64,000 nucleotides of DNA from Toxorhynchites rutilus septentrionalis (GCF_029784135.1 NC_073746.1:54782097-54846096), one strand, 5' to 3'. Positions 1 to 11,616 are shown, counted from the stretch's first letter. A program made the numbers and translations. Notes: generated from the letters alone by a model not told the origin.

Positions 1-838
1 TCGAACAAAAGTGTATTTTCAAGAGAACAACAACAAAACGTTTATGCTTTTTCACAAAATTGCGATCGATTAGTAACAAGTCATTAACCACAAGAATAAG
101 ATTTTGAAACTCTCTATTCTCAGAAATTAGAAACAATAAATGAAAACCACTGACCCTCGAACTTTTGCTTATAACCGTTTTTCTATTTTGTTCAAAACAC
201 ATATAAACACAGAAGCACTTTTTGAAATATTTGTTATACAGAAATGTTCTATGCAACCACGTGAGAAGAAACTCACCTTTGGCAATGAACCAGCATTACC
301 AGGAAGCACCGATGCACAATTACTCTAAAAGGAACCATTCAGCTTCCGGAATCTTTCACCAAGTTCGTCGTTTATATACACCTTATTTCTTTCCCTATTA
401 TGTGTCCGTTCTCGACTAAAATAGAACACCAGATGACCGGTAAACTCTTATGGGGAAGCACATTTATTGATGCCATCATCGAATTTCTCATTTCTCCGAT
501 CCATAGGTGCTCCTGTTGCGGTGAAAGAAAGAAAGATAAGAACAGCATAACGGAATCCAAAACTATGTGGCTGATCGGGTTGTAGGTGTTACTTTTAAAT
601 CAGTTCTTTTCTCTTCGTGGCTCATTTCGATTTAAGCGGCTGTGATCGATAGATTTTATTCAAATAACGACAATGATAGATAGTAGACAGGTTTTGTTAT
701 ATATTATATAATGCAGCGTATTAGTTACGATCATCGGAAAACATATTTGTTTTTGTTTTTGTTTTTCGACTATCGTTTGTATGAAATTAATGGTTTCAAT
801 GTTAAGGCTATTTGATTTACACAATACATTTGTAATGG
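1..838. other. Noncoding block homologous to DNA upstream of the TEP gene
   Basis: No convincing coding sequence. From about 200 to 620 this block aligns by eye with 44350-44790. Shared stretches include 'catcatcgaatttctc' (475 against 44620), 'ataacggaatc' (547 against 44685), and the same order of ACCGGT/TCGGT, GGGAAG and TAGATGCTC-type words. The partner block lies upstream of the collagen-TEP gene on the minus strand. This copy therefore sits where the upstream DNA of the next tandem gene to the left would be. The open frames are not conserved between copies, so I read it as promoter, UTR or intron DNA. Confidence 0.5.
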
Positions 839-1928
839 TACAGGGTTTTCCATTTCGGGCTTCCGGGTATACAGCCCTGCGCTGACAACCGTTTGACATA
901 GCTGTCAACCAAAGCGTCATATCGTTAGTTGAATGTCTGCCATTATACAATATGGATCGTTTTAGCATCGCACAACGTGTTAATTTTGTTAAATTATACT
1001 ATAAAAATGACGAAAAACCGGCAAATGCTTTTCGAGCATTACGGACGGATTTTGGTCGTCATGGACGGCCTACAGAGCACACAATCGTTAATGTAGTGCG
1101 TAAATTCTAACAAACTGGATCCGTACCGGATATTGTGAAACCTGTGCATCATCGTAATGTGCGTTCGGCCGAAAATATTGCTGCTGTTGCTGCCAGTGTG
1201 GAGGATGACCCGAATGTTTCAATTCCACGGCGTGCTCAGCAATTGGGCTTGTCAAACACATCATTGTGGCGAATTTTGCATTTGGACTTGCACCTACATC
1301 CATATAAAGTCCAACTGGTACAAAAATTAGAGCGTGGTGACCATGGAATGCGTCGGGCATACGTCAATTGGGTGAACGAACAACAGCAGCAAAATGCTGA
1401 ATTTTCGCATCAAATTTTCTTCAGCGATGAGGCACATTTCGAGCTCGGTGGCTATGTGAACACCCAAAATTTCCGTATATGGGGCTCAGAAAATCCACAC
1501 GTGATTGTTGAGAGGCCATTACATCCGCCAAAAGTCACTGTTTGGTGCGCATTATGGTCTGGTGGAGTCATCGGGCCGTATTTCTTTGAAAATGAGGACG
1601 ACGAGACGGTAACTGTGAATGGTGAGCGTTATGGCCGCATGTTAACTGATTTTTTTTGCCACAAATTGAAGATATGGATACGGATGACAAGTGGTTTCAG
1701 CAAGACGGCGCCACATGCCACACAACAGTACCGAACATGGCCATATTGCGAACGAAATTTGAGGGACGCATAGCGGCTAGCCCTAGGTGGACATTTGAAT
1801 GATGTTGTATTTCACACATAATGGCATAAACCAAACTTTAATTTGAAATAAAAGTTTCATCGAAATTCGAATTCTAAGTGTGTTTTATTTCAATTTACTT
1901 TCGGAATTTAAAGTTGGAAAACCCTGTA
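839..1928 (+). mobile_element. Mariner-superfamily element with HTH N-terminus, defective
   Basis: A 12-bp terminal inverted repeat, CAGGGTTTTCCA, lies at 841-852 with its reverse complement at 1915-1926. Both ends are flanked by TA, the IS630-Tc1-mariner target. The element is about 1.09 kb and holds one broken transposase gene. A relic of the same type is at 33620-33835. Confidence 0.8.
952..1785 (+). pseudogene. Broken mariner-type transposase
   Basis: The frame starts at ATG 952 with MDRFSIAQRVNFVKLYY, followed by a helix-turn-helix N-terminus of the kind found in insect mariner/Tc3-like transposases. Catalytic blocks are visible: FFSDEAHFEL (first Asp) and, after a frame change, WFQQDGATCH (second Asp). 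There is an in-frame TAA at 1108-1110 (codon 53). A frameshift falls at the T run near 1649-1656. The C-terminus with the third acidic residue cannot be read. It therefore cannot make an active enzyme. Family placement rests on recognised motifs, not on a search. Confidence 0.75.
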
Positions 1929-2269
1929 TTTAGAGAAAAAAATCTCTCATGATTCTTTTTTCGTTGTCTACTAATGGGAAACAACGATTCAGTAAACTTT
2001 CATAATCAAATAAGGTTTCTCGATTGAACTTTATCTTATAAAAGTAACGTATTCCTTAAAAAGTGACTAACTTAAAAAAATTGAAAAAATACCACTAAAG
2101 ATGATTCAATGACAGAATTTTTTATTAAATCCTACTTTTATTAGGTCTGAAGCCCAGCTGCGGGCGTTGGGAGGGATGGTGGTCTTCCGTACGACTTATA
2201 TATTTAACCGGTCGATCTTCTCCAGTGATCTCTTGGCATAATGAACCGAGGCCAGGTCCGGCCAAAATA

Positions 2270-3508
2270 TTGGGTTGGGGAAAAAGAAATGTCGTATATT
2301 GTCAATATATGGCAACACTTAAACATATCTTGTGTTGTACTAATCGTATCAGGTCATACTATACGGCTATTAAAAGACGACAATCTGGGCTACAAGTGTC
2401 GTTTTGACAGTGTTGTGATTGTCCTTTTAGTCTCAAGTTATAGCGCGTCAAAGATGGAGTCCACCAAGCAAGAAATTCGCCATATTTTACGCTTTTACTA
2501 CCTGCGAGGTAAAACTGCAACGAAGGCGACCGAAAAAATTCGTGTAGTTTATGGAGCCGATACTGCAACGATTCCCACAGCACAGCGTTGGTTTGATCGA
2601 TTTCGTTCTGATGTAGTGGCTGTCGAAGATACACCCTGTACTGGTAGGCCAATCGTCGTGGAAACCGATAAAATCGTTGAAATCATTCAAGTAGACCGGC
2701 ATGTGAGCACTCGCTTTATTGGCCAGGAACTGGGTATAGACCATAAAACCGTTTGGAACCATTTGTAGAAGATTGGATTCCAAAAAAATCTGGATGTATG
2801 GGTGCCACACGAGTTGATGCAAAAACATCTTTTAGACCGAATCAACGCCTGCGATGCACTACTGAAATGGAACGAACTCGACCCATTTTTGAAGAAGATG
2901 GTGACTGGTGATGAAAAGTGGATCACGTACGACAATCTAAAGCGAAAAAAGTCGTGGTCGAAGCGAGGTGAGCCGGCCCAAACCATCGCCAAGTTCGGAT
3001 TGACGGCCAGGAAGGTTTTGCTGTGTGTTTGGTGGGATTGGAAGGGAATCATCCACTATGAGCTGCTCAACTATGGCCAGTCCCTCAACTCGGTTCTCTA
3101 CTGTGAGCAGCTTGACCATTTGAAGCAGACGATTGACCAGAAGTGGCCAGAAGAACAATAGGAATGGTGTTGTTTTCCACCAGGACAACACTCGGCCTCA
3201 CACATCTTTGATGACCCGCCAGCAGCTACGGGAGCTCGGACGGGATGTCCTATTGCACCAACCGTATAGTCCGAACCTGGCTCTAAGTGATTATCATCTC
3301 TTCCGGTCCATGCAAAACGCTCTTGGTGATACTAAGTTGGCCTTGAAAGAGGCTTGCGAAAACTGGCTGTCTGAGTTTTTTGCAAATAAGGAGGGGGGTG
3401 GGGCGAACAAAACGGCGCATATTTGACTTAAATTGGATAATTTTCAGTATGTTAAATAAAGCGTCAAATTTCGATCAGAAATACGACATTTCTTTTTCCC
3501 CAGCCCTA
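2270..3508 (+). mobile_element. DD34D mariner element with both TIRs, defective
   Basis: The inverted termini are about 28 bp and share GGGGAAAAAGAAATGTCGTAT, at 2277-2297 and as the reverse complement at 3481-3501. TA flanks both ends. The element is about 1.24 kb, typical of mariner, and carries a transposase pseudogene at 2454-3420. Confidence 0.85.
2454..3426 (+). pseudogene. Mariner (DD34D) transposase pseudogene
   Basis: Starts at ATG 2454 (MESTKQEIRHILRFYYLRG), the usual mariner helix-turn-helix start. The three catalytic regions are VTGDEKWITYDN, VFHQDNTRPHTS and LALSDYHLFRSM. The last two Asp are separated by 34 residues, so this is DD34D. A premature TAG lies at 2766-2768 in the same frame as the following segment. 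A frameshift near 3145 separates the first from the last two catalytic blocks. Sequence and size resemble the cecropia/SETMAR type of mariner transposase. It is inactive as it stands. Confidence 0.85.
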
Positions 3509-4918
3509 TACTACACGCATGTTACTTCTTAATGAAAGCACTTCGTACTGTTTAGCTCCCATTTTAGCGCAAGCCTCGAAGGGAAGTCACAACAGCGTCA
3601 TAATTTGTGCTGATTTTTTTAAAGAGGAATCGAGGAATCGATTTTTAAGGGAGGAACCGAACACTTCGAGTGGAGTGGAAGTTCGAAATATGCAAAATGA
3701 GAGAAATAAAAACGAGCTTGGTGAGAGGACCATAGTGATTTGCCTAGTAGCACAAAAGGTGAAGTGGGGGAGAAGGGGATACTATTTTGCTGAATATTTT
3801 CAAAGCCTGGCATGCCCAGAAAAGGATCATGCTGGTTTGTACACCAACGTTGCCGAAGATATTGGAAAATATTGCCGCGATACCATACTATGAAAATCAC
3901 AAAAACCTACATCAATCAATACAATAGACCAATAAAGCTCGCTCTGGCCAATCCCACTTCTATTTTGCACAATAGAACGGACGTGCATAATTTTGCATCC
4001 GCAGAATATGCACGAAACAAGCTCTATGCATGTACTTGCTTGGACTTTCCAGAAATCTTTCAGAATATTCATTTATTGAAATTAATTCAGATGCAACTTC
4101 AAACAGATGATTACTAAGTCAACGGTAGTCCTACGTCAACCTTACGGTTGCATCACAGATAGAACCCACCCCTAGTTTTTGAAATTCGATAAGCTAGCGC
4201 AGGAATATCGTGCCATCGGTGATCAGCTGGATGATTTATTTCCGGTCAGAGTTAACCGAACTCAAACGCCAACGTCGTGGAATCGAATAAGCGAGGGTAC
4301 ATCTGCTTCATTGTGTGATCGGAATAAATTGCCCCATAAAACAACTCCAACAGAAACATTCGCTCAGCAAAAGTGTAGTAGACTAGAAATATTGTGGCGT
4401 AAGAAAAACATCATGGGTATAAAGCCTCGCAGAAAAAAGCGTTAGCTCTATTTCTAATTTATTCCGGGGGCGAAGTCCCCCAGTGTATGATATTGATATA
4501 CTGTGATATTGATATATTTTGAAAAATCATAACTCAAAAACGAAAATAAATAGCATCTCTGATATCGAGATATGTTATGTAAAAAATCCTCAGTTTTCGA
4601 GTAAAAATATAAAAAATATAGCGCCTTCTAGTCAAAAGCCATGAAAACAGTAAAAAACGACTACAATCAATAATTACGAAAATATAATTCATTTATTTTG
4701 CAAGTTCAATATTTTTTAATCAAAAGCTTTAATAATTTTTTAAAAAAAAGTGGAGAATTTTAATTTTTCGGATCACTCTAAAATGGAAATGGGCACCCTA
4801 ATAAAAAAAAATTTAAAAAAATACGGGTCTAATGTTTCGCGATGAAGAACAAAATTGCCACTTTTGACGAAAATCTGAGAACCACTACTTCGCTTTGGCA
4901 TGGAATGGCTGAGCTGCT
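3509..4918. other. No gene recognised; contains one family-B repeat end
   Basis: No supported coding sequence. About 4095-4185 (GGTAGTCCTACGTCAACC followed by a CACAGATAGAACCCAC-like stretch) matches the right ends of family-B repeats at 16585-16645 and 24438-24495. A short open frame at 4179-4445 has no recognisable motif. 4480-4900 is AT-rich. Confidence 0.4.
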
Positions 4919-5687
4919 AACGGGTGTTAAATAAAAAATGAGAATTTTTTCAATCACATATAAAAAATTTTTTTTTCATCGATTTCAGTATTTTTTTTAA
5001 TTAATAACATAATGTAATTTTCTTCAAAAAAATGTCAGTGAATGTTTGAGTTAGGGCCGTGGTCTGCTGTTCGACGCAACTTTGTCGCGATGCTCTCACA
5101 AGAACGTTGTACGGCACCTACGTCCATTTCCCGGATACAATTCCGGATTCTTATAGTCAGTTGCTTCGTGTCCTTGGCCCTCCAATTGTTTTTATACACT
5201 AGGGCACTGAGTGAGCCAAAGAAATTCTCTATTGGGCGGCACTGGGGAAAGTTTGTTGGGTTACGATCTTTCGGCACGAACGGTATCTTTTTCTCCTCAA
5301 GATACGCCAGCGTCTTCTTGGCGTAATGGGAAGACTCCTTGTCCGGCCAGAAAACGTACTTCCCATACGCGTGATGCTCGTTCAGGAACGGCAACAGGAT
5401 TTTATCGAGGCTCTCTTCTCGATAGATTTGTTAGTTGATTGCCAGACCGCTCGGCTTAAACCAAGGCTTTGAAATGCCCCGGTCGGAAATGGCGATGTAC
5501 AACATAACCTTTTTTTCAAACTTGTGCTTGAACTTGTATTTCACTTCAGGCGGTGTGGATGACTTATCGCTGGAGTAGTAATTATCATTTCCTGGAATAT
5601 GCGTTTTGGACAGCGGAAAATAGCTTTCGTCGTCCAGAACGAAAGACGTCCCGCGGTATTTTTTGGTCATCCACCGACACTGTGATT
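4919..5687 (-). mobile_element. DD37E element, truncated copy
   Basis: One terminus is present at 4919 (ACGGGTGTTAAATAAAAAAT), matching the fuller copy at 53992-55284. Homology stops near 5687, in the middle of the transposase gene, so the N-terminal half and the other TIR are missing. The remaining minus-strand frame (about 5035-5670) shows LDDESYF, FWPDKESSHYAKKTL and CRPIENFFGSL. There are 37 residues between the second Asp and the Glu. A stop codon separates two segments near 5431. Confidence 0.8.
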
Positions 5688-5847
5688 AATTCAGCTTCTA
5701 CTCTTAATGTAAAAAGCGCTTCGTTAAGGTTTTTTAAGAACTCGAACAAGAAAATCTTTAACGGGGACCGTATCTTTGGAGAAGTCCCCTTAGCAGTGAT
5801 GCTTTTCTTCGTTGAATTGTATAATTTTCGGAATACACTTCTAGTTA

Positions 5848-6440
5848 TTGGGTTGTCCAGCAAGTTCATGTGTGCAACTGATGATAATCGAATCGAGACG
5901 GTGATAAAGAATAACCCCTGGTATGCAACACATTCATTAGCAGGTATCTAAGCTCATAAGCACCTGGTAAAACTTGATAACGATAAACGCTACAATGTAT
6001 GAGTTCTACACTATTTGACCAAAAAACATTAAATGGATCGCATGTCCATCAACCACTCGCTTTATAAATGCAATGAAAAATTCGCAGTATGAAGCAAATC
6101 GTGACAGGCGAAGAAAAATATAATACAACAATGTTGAGCGAAAAAAAAAATCTTGTGGCTGAGCGAAATGAAAGTCGGTCCTCCAGAAAAATTTCAAACC
6201 TCATGATTCTTTGACAGCCCGCCAAACATTTTTAGAGTTCGGCTAGGATGTGATAGTCCACCCGCTATCATCATATATTGCATCTTCTGATTATCACTTG
6301 TTCAGGTCGCTAAGAAAAAATATTGAAGGTTAAGAATTTCGACTCATTGGATTGCCCAGTTTTTTGAGGAGGAAACAACTGAGTTCTGTGATGATGGATT
6401 TTGCAAGTTGAGATAAGGATGACGAGAGATTGAAGAACAA
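5848..6440 (+). pseudogene. Mariner relic
   Basis: A mariner-like terminus, TTGGGTTGTCCAGCAAGTTC, occurs near 5848. Downstream are decayed transposase traces: a VTGEEKY-like block near 6090-6110, a DSLTARQT-like block near 6210, and SSDYHLFRSLRKN near 6284-6325. The second catalytic region appears deleted. No usable frame remains. Confidence 0.6.
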
Positions 6441-7401
6441 AACAGTGTTTTGATTTTGATTTTTTCCTAAAAATGATTATGACATGATTTTAAGATCATT
6501 GGTAGATGAAACATGTGACTTATTATTGAATCTCAGACGAGGAAAGATTTTGCAATAATAAACTGGTCTTGATGGGATGATGAATTTGCGGATCAGCTGA
6601 GTGAACGACATCAGATATTAAGCATTGGCGTATATTATTAGTTTGATCGGCAATTTTGCAGATGAACTCGCCAAAACTACATAGCACAACACAATATGTT
6701 TGTATTTGTATGTAAAATTAAGATAACATCCATATCTATTTTTATTCTTCTGTCTTCTTATTTCTAGATTCAGTTTTTATTCGATGATTTCCAATAACTG
6801 AATTCCAATAACGAAGCACTTGATTCTATTGTGTGATTTTCTCGAAAACTCAAACAATTCAGCCGGCTTGCATCGGTTTATAATAGAGAATGTCCGAGAT
6901 TAGATTCACATGTGATGTTTTGCTACAACGTAAATATAATGTTTTATAACGTGATCGTAAATGGAATTTAAAAAAAACTGCAATACAAATAACTTCATGG
7001 GTGGTTGTTCCCCAAAGTTGTTCAATTAATTGAGAAGAAACCGTTACTATTGATTAAGTTTACATTTTTATAATGTAAGAACATAGGATAGAAAATAGAA
7101 ACAAACATAACATTGAATTTAGACGCAATTCAACTATTTTTCCGTTTATTTTTTCCAAGAAATGGAAAAATGCCCACGTGAACAACAGGAGGAGGGGTCT
7201 CTGAAATGGTACTTCTTCTGTCCACGTGGTATGTGGACAGTCCCTAATAGATTTCGACAAGGCAAGACGTGTTTTTCGGGTCAATGGCTTAAAAGAAGTA
7301 TGCTGATTAATTCCTGACCTTGCGTGGAATTTCACAGTTTGGATTTTGTTGGGGTACAATTCCAAGCTGACGTTCAGTCTGAGAGGAAGAGAGGTCTGCT
7401 T
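6441..7401. other. No gene recognised
   Basis: About 960 bp of moderately AT-rich DNA between a mariner relic and a MITE. No frame with recognisable motifs. Confidence 0.4.
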
Positions 7402-7821
7402 CAGTGTTGCCACATTTCAATCTGAACATGAGGGGTTAAAAATCTTTCTCATCTGTACTTTTTTGTCCAAAAATCTGTACCATCGAAAATATTCGATGTA
7501 GAAATTTAGCATGAAAAAATACTCATTACTACAAATACTAAATTTACATTTGCATATCCTTCGTGGGTTTGCGTGTAAATTGCGTACTATCATGAATTGA
7601 AATCTAAAAAAGATTGCTCCAAGCGATACTGCGGTGCCAAAGTCGTCATGTACCTTAATGTTGCTTTATTCGAATGTAAAAAAATTCACACACGGAAGAA
7701 ATCTGTACCAATCTGTACCTTTTAACGAAAATCTGTATTCTTTACTTTACTTTAAATCTGTACCAAAAATAACGAAAAAATCAGTACCTTTCCTGATCGA
7801 TCTGTACGTGTGGCAACACTG
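7402..7821. mobile_element. hAT-like MITE
   Basis: The 12-bp terminal inverted repeat CAGTGTTGCCAC lies at 7402-7413, with GTGGCAACACTG at 7810-7821. The flanking octamers GTCTGCTT (7394-7401) and GTCTGCAC (7822-7829) share the first six bases, as expected of a decayed 8-bp hAT duplication. The interior is about 420 bp, rich in CTGTACC words and noncoding. Confidence 0.6.
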
Positions 7822-7847
7822 GTCTGCACCCATATATATATATATAA

Positions 7848-8838
7848 TTAGGCTGTCAAAAAAGTCCTGCGGTATTTCCGCGAGGTGTCGTTGTAAGCGC
7901 GTAGTTCTAGTTGTATTCATTGTATCGAGTCATACTATAGCTTGTTGGAAAGGTATTTTAATATAGTCCTTGACGCTATAATATAGTCCTTGACAGTGTT
8001 TTGTTTGGTTAAGTCGTTCGTGAGTTATAGTGTCGCAAATATGGAGCAAAATAAAGAGAAAATCCGACATATTTTACAGTACTACTATGACAAAGGCAAA
8101 AATGCATCTCAAGTTGCCAATCAAATTTGTGCAGTTTATGGACCCGATACAGTTTCCATTTCCACCGCACAACGATGGCTTCAACGTTTTCGTTCTGGAG
8201 TAGAGGTCGTCGAAGATGCGCCACGCTCCGGAAGGCCTGTCGTCGAAAATTGCGACAAAATCGCTGAATTAGCCGAGAAAGACCGGCATAGTAGCAGCCG
8301 TAGCATCGGCCAAGAGCTGGGTATAAGTCATCAAACCGTTATTAACCATTTGAAGAAGCTTGGATTCACAAAGAAGCTCGATGTATGGGTGCCACACACG
8401 TTGACGCAAAAAAACATCTTTGACCGTATCGACGCATGTGAATCGCTGCTGAATCGCAACAAAATCGACCCGTTTCTGAAGCGGATGGTGACTGGCGATG
8501 AAAAGTGGGTCACTTACAACAACGTGAAGCGTAAACGGTCGTGGTTGAAGCCCGCTGAAGCGGCTCAGACGGTGGCCAAGCCCTCATTAACGGCCAGGAA
8601 GGTTCTGCTGTGTGTTTGGTGGGATTGTCAAGGTATAATCTATTATGAGCTGCTTCTTTATGGCCAAACGCTCAATTCGGACCTGTACAGCCAACAACTG
8701 GACCGCTTGAAGGTAGAACTCATGAAGAAGAGGCCATCTTTGATAAACAGAGGCCGCATTGTCTTCCATCAGGACAACGCCAGGCCTCACACTTCTTTGG
8801 TGACGCGCCAGAAGCTCCGGGAGCTCGGATGGGAGGTA
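7848..8838 (+). mobile_element. 3'-truncated mariner element
   Basis: A mariner-type 5' terminus (TTAGGCTGTCAAAAAAGTCC) at about 7849 precedes a transposase frame starting at 8041. Similarity ends at about 8838 and no 3' TIR follows. The break lies about 240 bp from the poly(A) signal of the convergent TEP gene. Confidence 0.75.
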
Positions 8839-8928
8839 TATAAACATTTTAAAACTCTTGAAAATGTGTTTTTATTTCTTCATTTCACCCTTCAGCACAC
8901 GAAAAAGCATATTTTTTGTCAAAGATAA
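8041..8928 (+). pseudogene. Mariner transposase, C-terminally truncated but open frame
   Basis: The frame MEQNKEKIRHILQYYYDKG begins at 8041. It runs for about 265 intact mariner residues: a paired HTH, a GRPVVE linker, MVTGDEKWVTYNN with the first Asp, and VFHQDNARPHTS with the second. After ELGWEV (about 8836) the frame enters about 30 unrelated codons. The third Asp and the C-terminus are lost. It could still encode a DNA-binding protein, but nothing here shows that it does. It resembles the 2270-3508 element and is much better preserved over the shared part. Confidence 0.8.
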
Positions 8929-9074
8929 TAATTTTTTCTGCCAACGCTAGTTTGGGTGTACGGATGAGAAGAGCTTGAAATACCTTGATGAAGTAGTCAT
9001 GAGTACCTGTAGATGTAGATGTACCGAAAATTTTCGAATGAATAATTGAACGACTGAGTAAATTAGAAGCCACT

Positions 9075-9080
9075 TTTATT
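9075..9080 (-). terminator. Poly(A) signal of the TEP gene
   Basis: AATAAA on the minus strand about 85 bp past the TEP stop codon, with no other gene in between. Likely the 3' end signal. Confidence 0.7.
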
Positions 9081-9163
9081 CAGGGTACATTTGAAAAGAC
9101 AACAAACATATCCGCTACGAGACTCAAAATATGTTCATAGATTCAATCACGATAGCAAAGGAT

Positions 9164-9255
9164 TCAGGGACAGGACAGGCTTTCACATTCCTCATCTTCG
9201 CAAATATCGCACAGTTGAGCCACTATGCCTTGGTATGATTTGACGGCGAAGCGAT
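9164..9255 (-). CDS. TEP exon 15 (C-terminal tail, stop)
   Basis: The acceptor TTTCAG precedes 9255, and the phase joins codon G|AT to exon 14. It encodes DRFAVKSYQGIVAQLCDIC, an acidic stretch, then Cys-rich ECESLSCP and TGA at 9164-9166. A cysteine-rich tail after the last macroglobulin domain is a known feature of insect TEPs and supports this end. The longer open frame that stops at 9280 reads through the preceding intron and lacks this tail. Confidence 0.85.
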
Positions 9256-9311
9256 CTGAAATTACTCATATTTAATTAACTAGTGAGGTTGACAAAACCA
9301 TTCATAATTAC

Positions 9312-9465
9312 CTAGGTCGTACAAATCATACACAACAACGTTAGCGGGACGATTATTTGCAACCTTGTACCTACGGTAAGCGGTGACTCGGAAGCAACTA
9401 GCTTCTGGACTCAGGCTGTTATAGTAAACAACAACGGAAGTAGCGGCGAATCGAAGTTCAGTTTT
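9312..9465 (-). CDS. TEP exon 14 (MG8 region)
   Basis: Begins after acceptor TTACAG and ends at donor GACCTAG|GTAATT. It encodes KTELRFAATSVVVYYN and a Cys-Phe-Arg-Val-Thr strand, ending in VVVYDLYDL, the conserved end of the TEP MG8 (receptor-binding-like) domain. The 63-bp intron before it (9466-9528) is in frame and open, which is why a simple ORF call runs through it. Its GTAAGT donor and the improved match to TEPs favour splicing. Confidence 0.85.
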
Positions 9466-9528
9466 CTGTAATTGACAGGTAAAAGATATTAATCGAATTT
9501 GTGAGAAGTCTAGATCAAATACACTTAC

Positions 9529-10805
9529 TTGAATTTGAGGGTAGCGGGATAGATCTTGGACAGAGTCCTCGTCAGCAACGAGCCCACTCGGGAAGAATAC
9601 TTCAATCATTGCCATGTTCGATCTTTGATATGCTTCCCGTGGAATATATTTCACACATACTTGCAAGTGCTGTACGTAATAATTGGAACGCTTCAACACT
9701 TCCACGTTTATCTTGAAGCTCGGTCTGGCCCGTTCAATGCTCATATAATATTGATAGGCCACTTGGAACATACCGTAACCCACTCCGACGATTTCAACCC
9801 GTATCTGTCTAACGTGGCTTGGAATATCAAGCTCTTGAATACTAAATGTATCATTTTTGTCGACGTCAAAGGTGTGGGTTCTATAGGGTTTGTGCCAAAT
9901 AGTGACTCGATAGTCATTTTTCTTTGATGAAATTTGGGCAGAAAACTTCGTTAGTGCCTCCAATCCAACAATTGTGTCTTGTACTCCCCCGTAACTGCCC
10001 TGTCCGTAACGCTGCTGAGTTAGCCATTGTACAATTTCCATCACCCCAATCACTACATTGTTTTTCATTAACGATAGAATTGCATATCCAGCGATTTCAA
10101 CACTTGCGGATGTCCTGTTCCAGTAACGGAGACCATTTTCTCCATCAAGTATCGACTGATCAATAAGATCATCAAGAGCTTGTTTGGCCTTCGGATGACC
10201 AGCCAGCGAAAAGGCATACGTTGTCAGAGCTAGATCATATGAATCGTCGATTTCATCGTATTTGCCCGATAAGAACCTCAACGCTCTCCGAACCGTGGGG
10301 GTGTGATTAGCAGCGATATCGGGATTCTCCAAAAATGCTATCAATACATAAGAGGTGAGTGCAATGCTGTTGTTACGTATTCCACTTTGAATATCTGCAT
10401 GGTAAACTTGTCCTACTTCCTCGAACCTTCCATCCGTTTTTTGAATATCCGCTAACCAATTGAATGCATCGGCTATAACTGTTTCGTCTATATCAATATA
10501 TACAGACGCCAATTTGAACGATTTTGCCACAAATGCAGTCAAGAAAGTACTGCCTTCTGAGTCTAGACGACCCCAGACGCTGAACGAACCATCAGGATGC
10601 TTAAACTTTAACTGATTCTGATAACCAGTTTGGAGGTATCTGAGGGCTTTGGATTTCACACTATCTGCTACCACGCCTGTTTCGGAGAGGTAATCTAATA
10701 TGACAATATTCGGCACGAAACTCAACATATTTAATTCTCCACAAGTATGACTCGGTGGATTAATCAGATTACCGAGATTCTGCACGGTTGTACCCAGGCA
10801 GTTTG
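9529..10805 (-). CDS. TEP exon 13 (thioester-like domain, CUB, start of MG8)
   Basis: This is the largest TEP-body exon, 425 codons plus a split codon. It starts NCLGTTVQNLGNLINPPSH and carries the position of the thioester motif as T-C-G-E-L-N-M, where active TEPs and C3 have G-C-G-E-Q. The Cys remains but the Gln acceptor is Leu, so the internal thioester cannot form. The alpha-alpha toroid follows (FVPNIVILDYL, HPDGSFSVWGR, ADIQKTDGRF). After it come a GGVQDTIVGLEAL helix, CUB strands and the start of MG8. Length and order are otherwise normal for an insect TEP. Acceptor CTTCGTAG at 10806; donor GTAAGT at 9528. Confidence 0.9.
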
Positions 10806-10875
10806 CTACGAAGTGAGAGAACAGAAGATCAGTTTCAGTACACGTGTTGGGACGAGATGAAATTGTGTTACCTAC

Positions 10876-11616
10876 CATCTAGAGTGAACTTTATTTGCAA
10901 GGACCCTTCATCGATTCCTCTCGGAACGTCGATATCGATCTTGAATTTTTTCTTGCCTGGTCTACCAAGCTCAATGAATCTTGCTTCGTTCTTCATGTAT
11001 AAATGACTTTCTGGAGTGACATGCAAAATATGCTCCACCGCATCAGACGCCAACAAATTTTTGGCTTGGACCTTGATCGCGATGTCTCCCAATTTTTTAG
11101 CTCTTATCATAAATGAAATGGTTTTCCCAATACCGCTGGGTGTAACAACCGTCTTCGTAAGCTGAGTAGTTGTCTCATTAATAACAGCACGCAACGATTG
11201 ATGAACGGTAGCTCCAACGAACTCAAGCTCGTCTCTCTTGTTGAACATTGTCACATCCGTTAGAAGGTCATTTCCAATGAAATTATACAACGTGACATGG
11301 ATAAGTGTCGTTTCGTTGCGTTTCAATGAGTATGGGTGGTTGACGATTATGTAGAATGGTTGTTTGACGACAAAATGTTTCGATTTCTCAGGAATACCAA
11401 GACCCAAAGTTGGACTGAGCGCAAATCCAGACAACTGCCATGACGTTATCGTATCCGGAACCGTATCCGAGACGCTTGTTTTCTTTCCATCCATCGAGAA
11501 ATGTCTCCACATCCACGTCTCTGGAAAGATGGTCCTGATGAGTATTGGCTTCCGAAGTAGTTTTGTTATTCCAGAACAGCAAACGGCAGCACGAGTGCTT
11601 GCCCCGCGGGATCGCA
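10876..11616 (-). CDS. TEP exon 12 (linker, MG7, start of CUB)
   Basis: Opens with a short basic, Cys-containing segment (RSRGASTRAAVCCSG) where TEPs have their protease-sensitive or bait-like region. The strongly conserved IFPETWMWRHFSMDG follows, then MG7 strands (WQLSGFALSPTLGLGI, FYIIVNHPYSLKRNETTLIH). It ends FTLD with split codon G|CA. Acceptor GTTTTAG at 11617; donor GATG|GTAGGT at 10875. The next intron is 70 bp (10806-10875). Confidence 0.88.

Noticed and set aside
9280..9311. Frame stop at 9280 (ending WFCQPH) as the TEP C-terminus
   Set aside because: It reads into an intron. Splicing at 9311/9256 gives the expected Cys-rich TEP tail and a stop at 9164.
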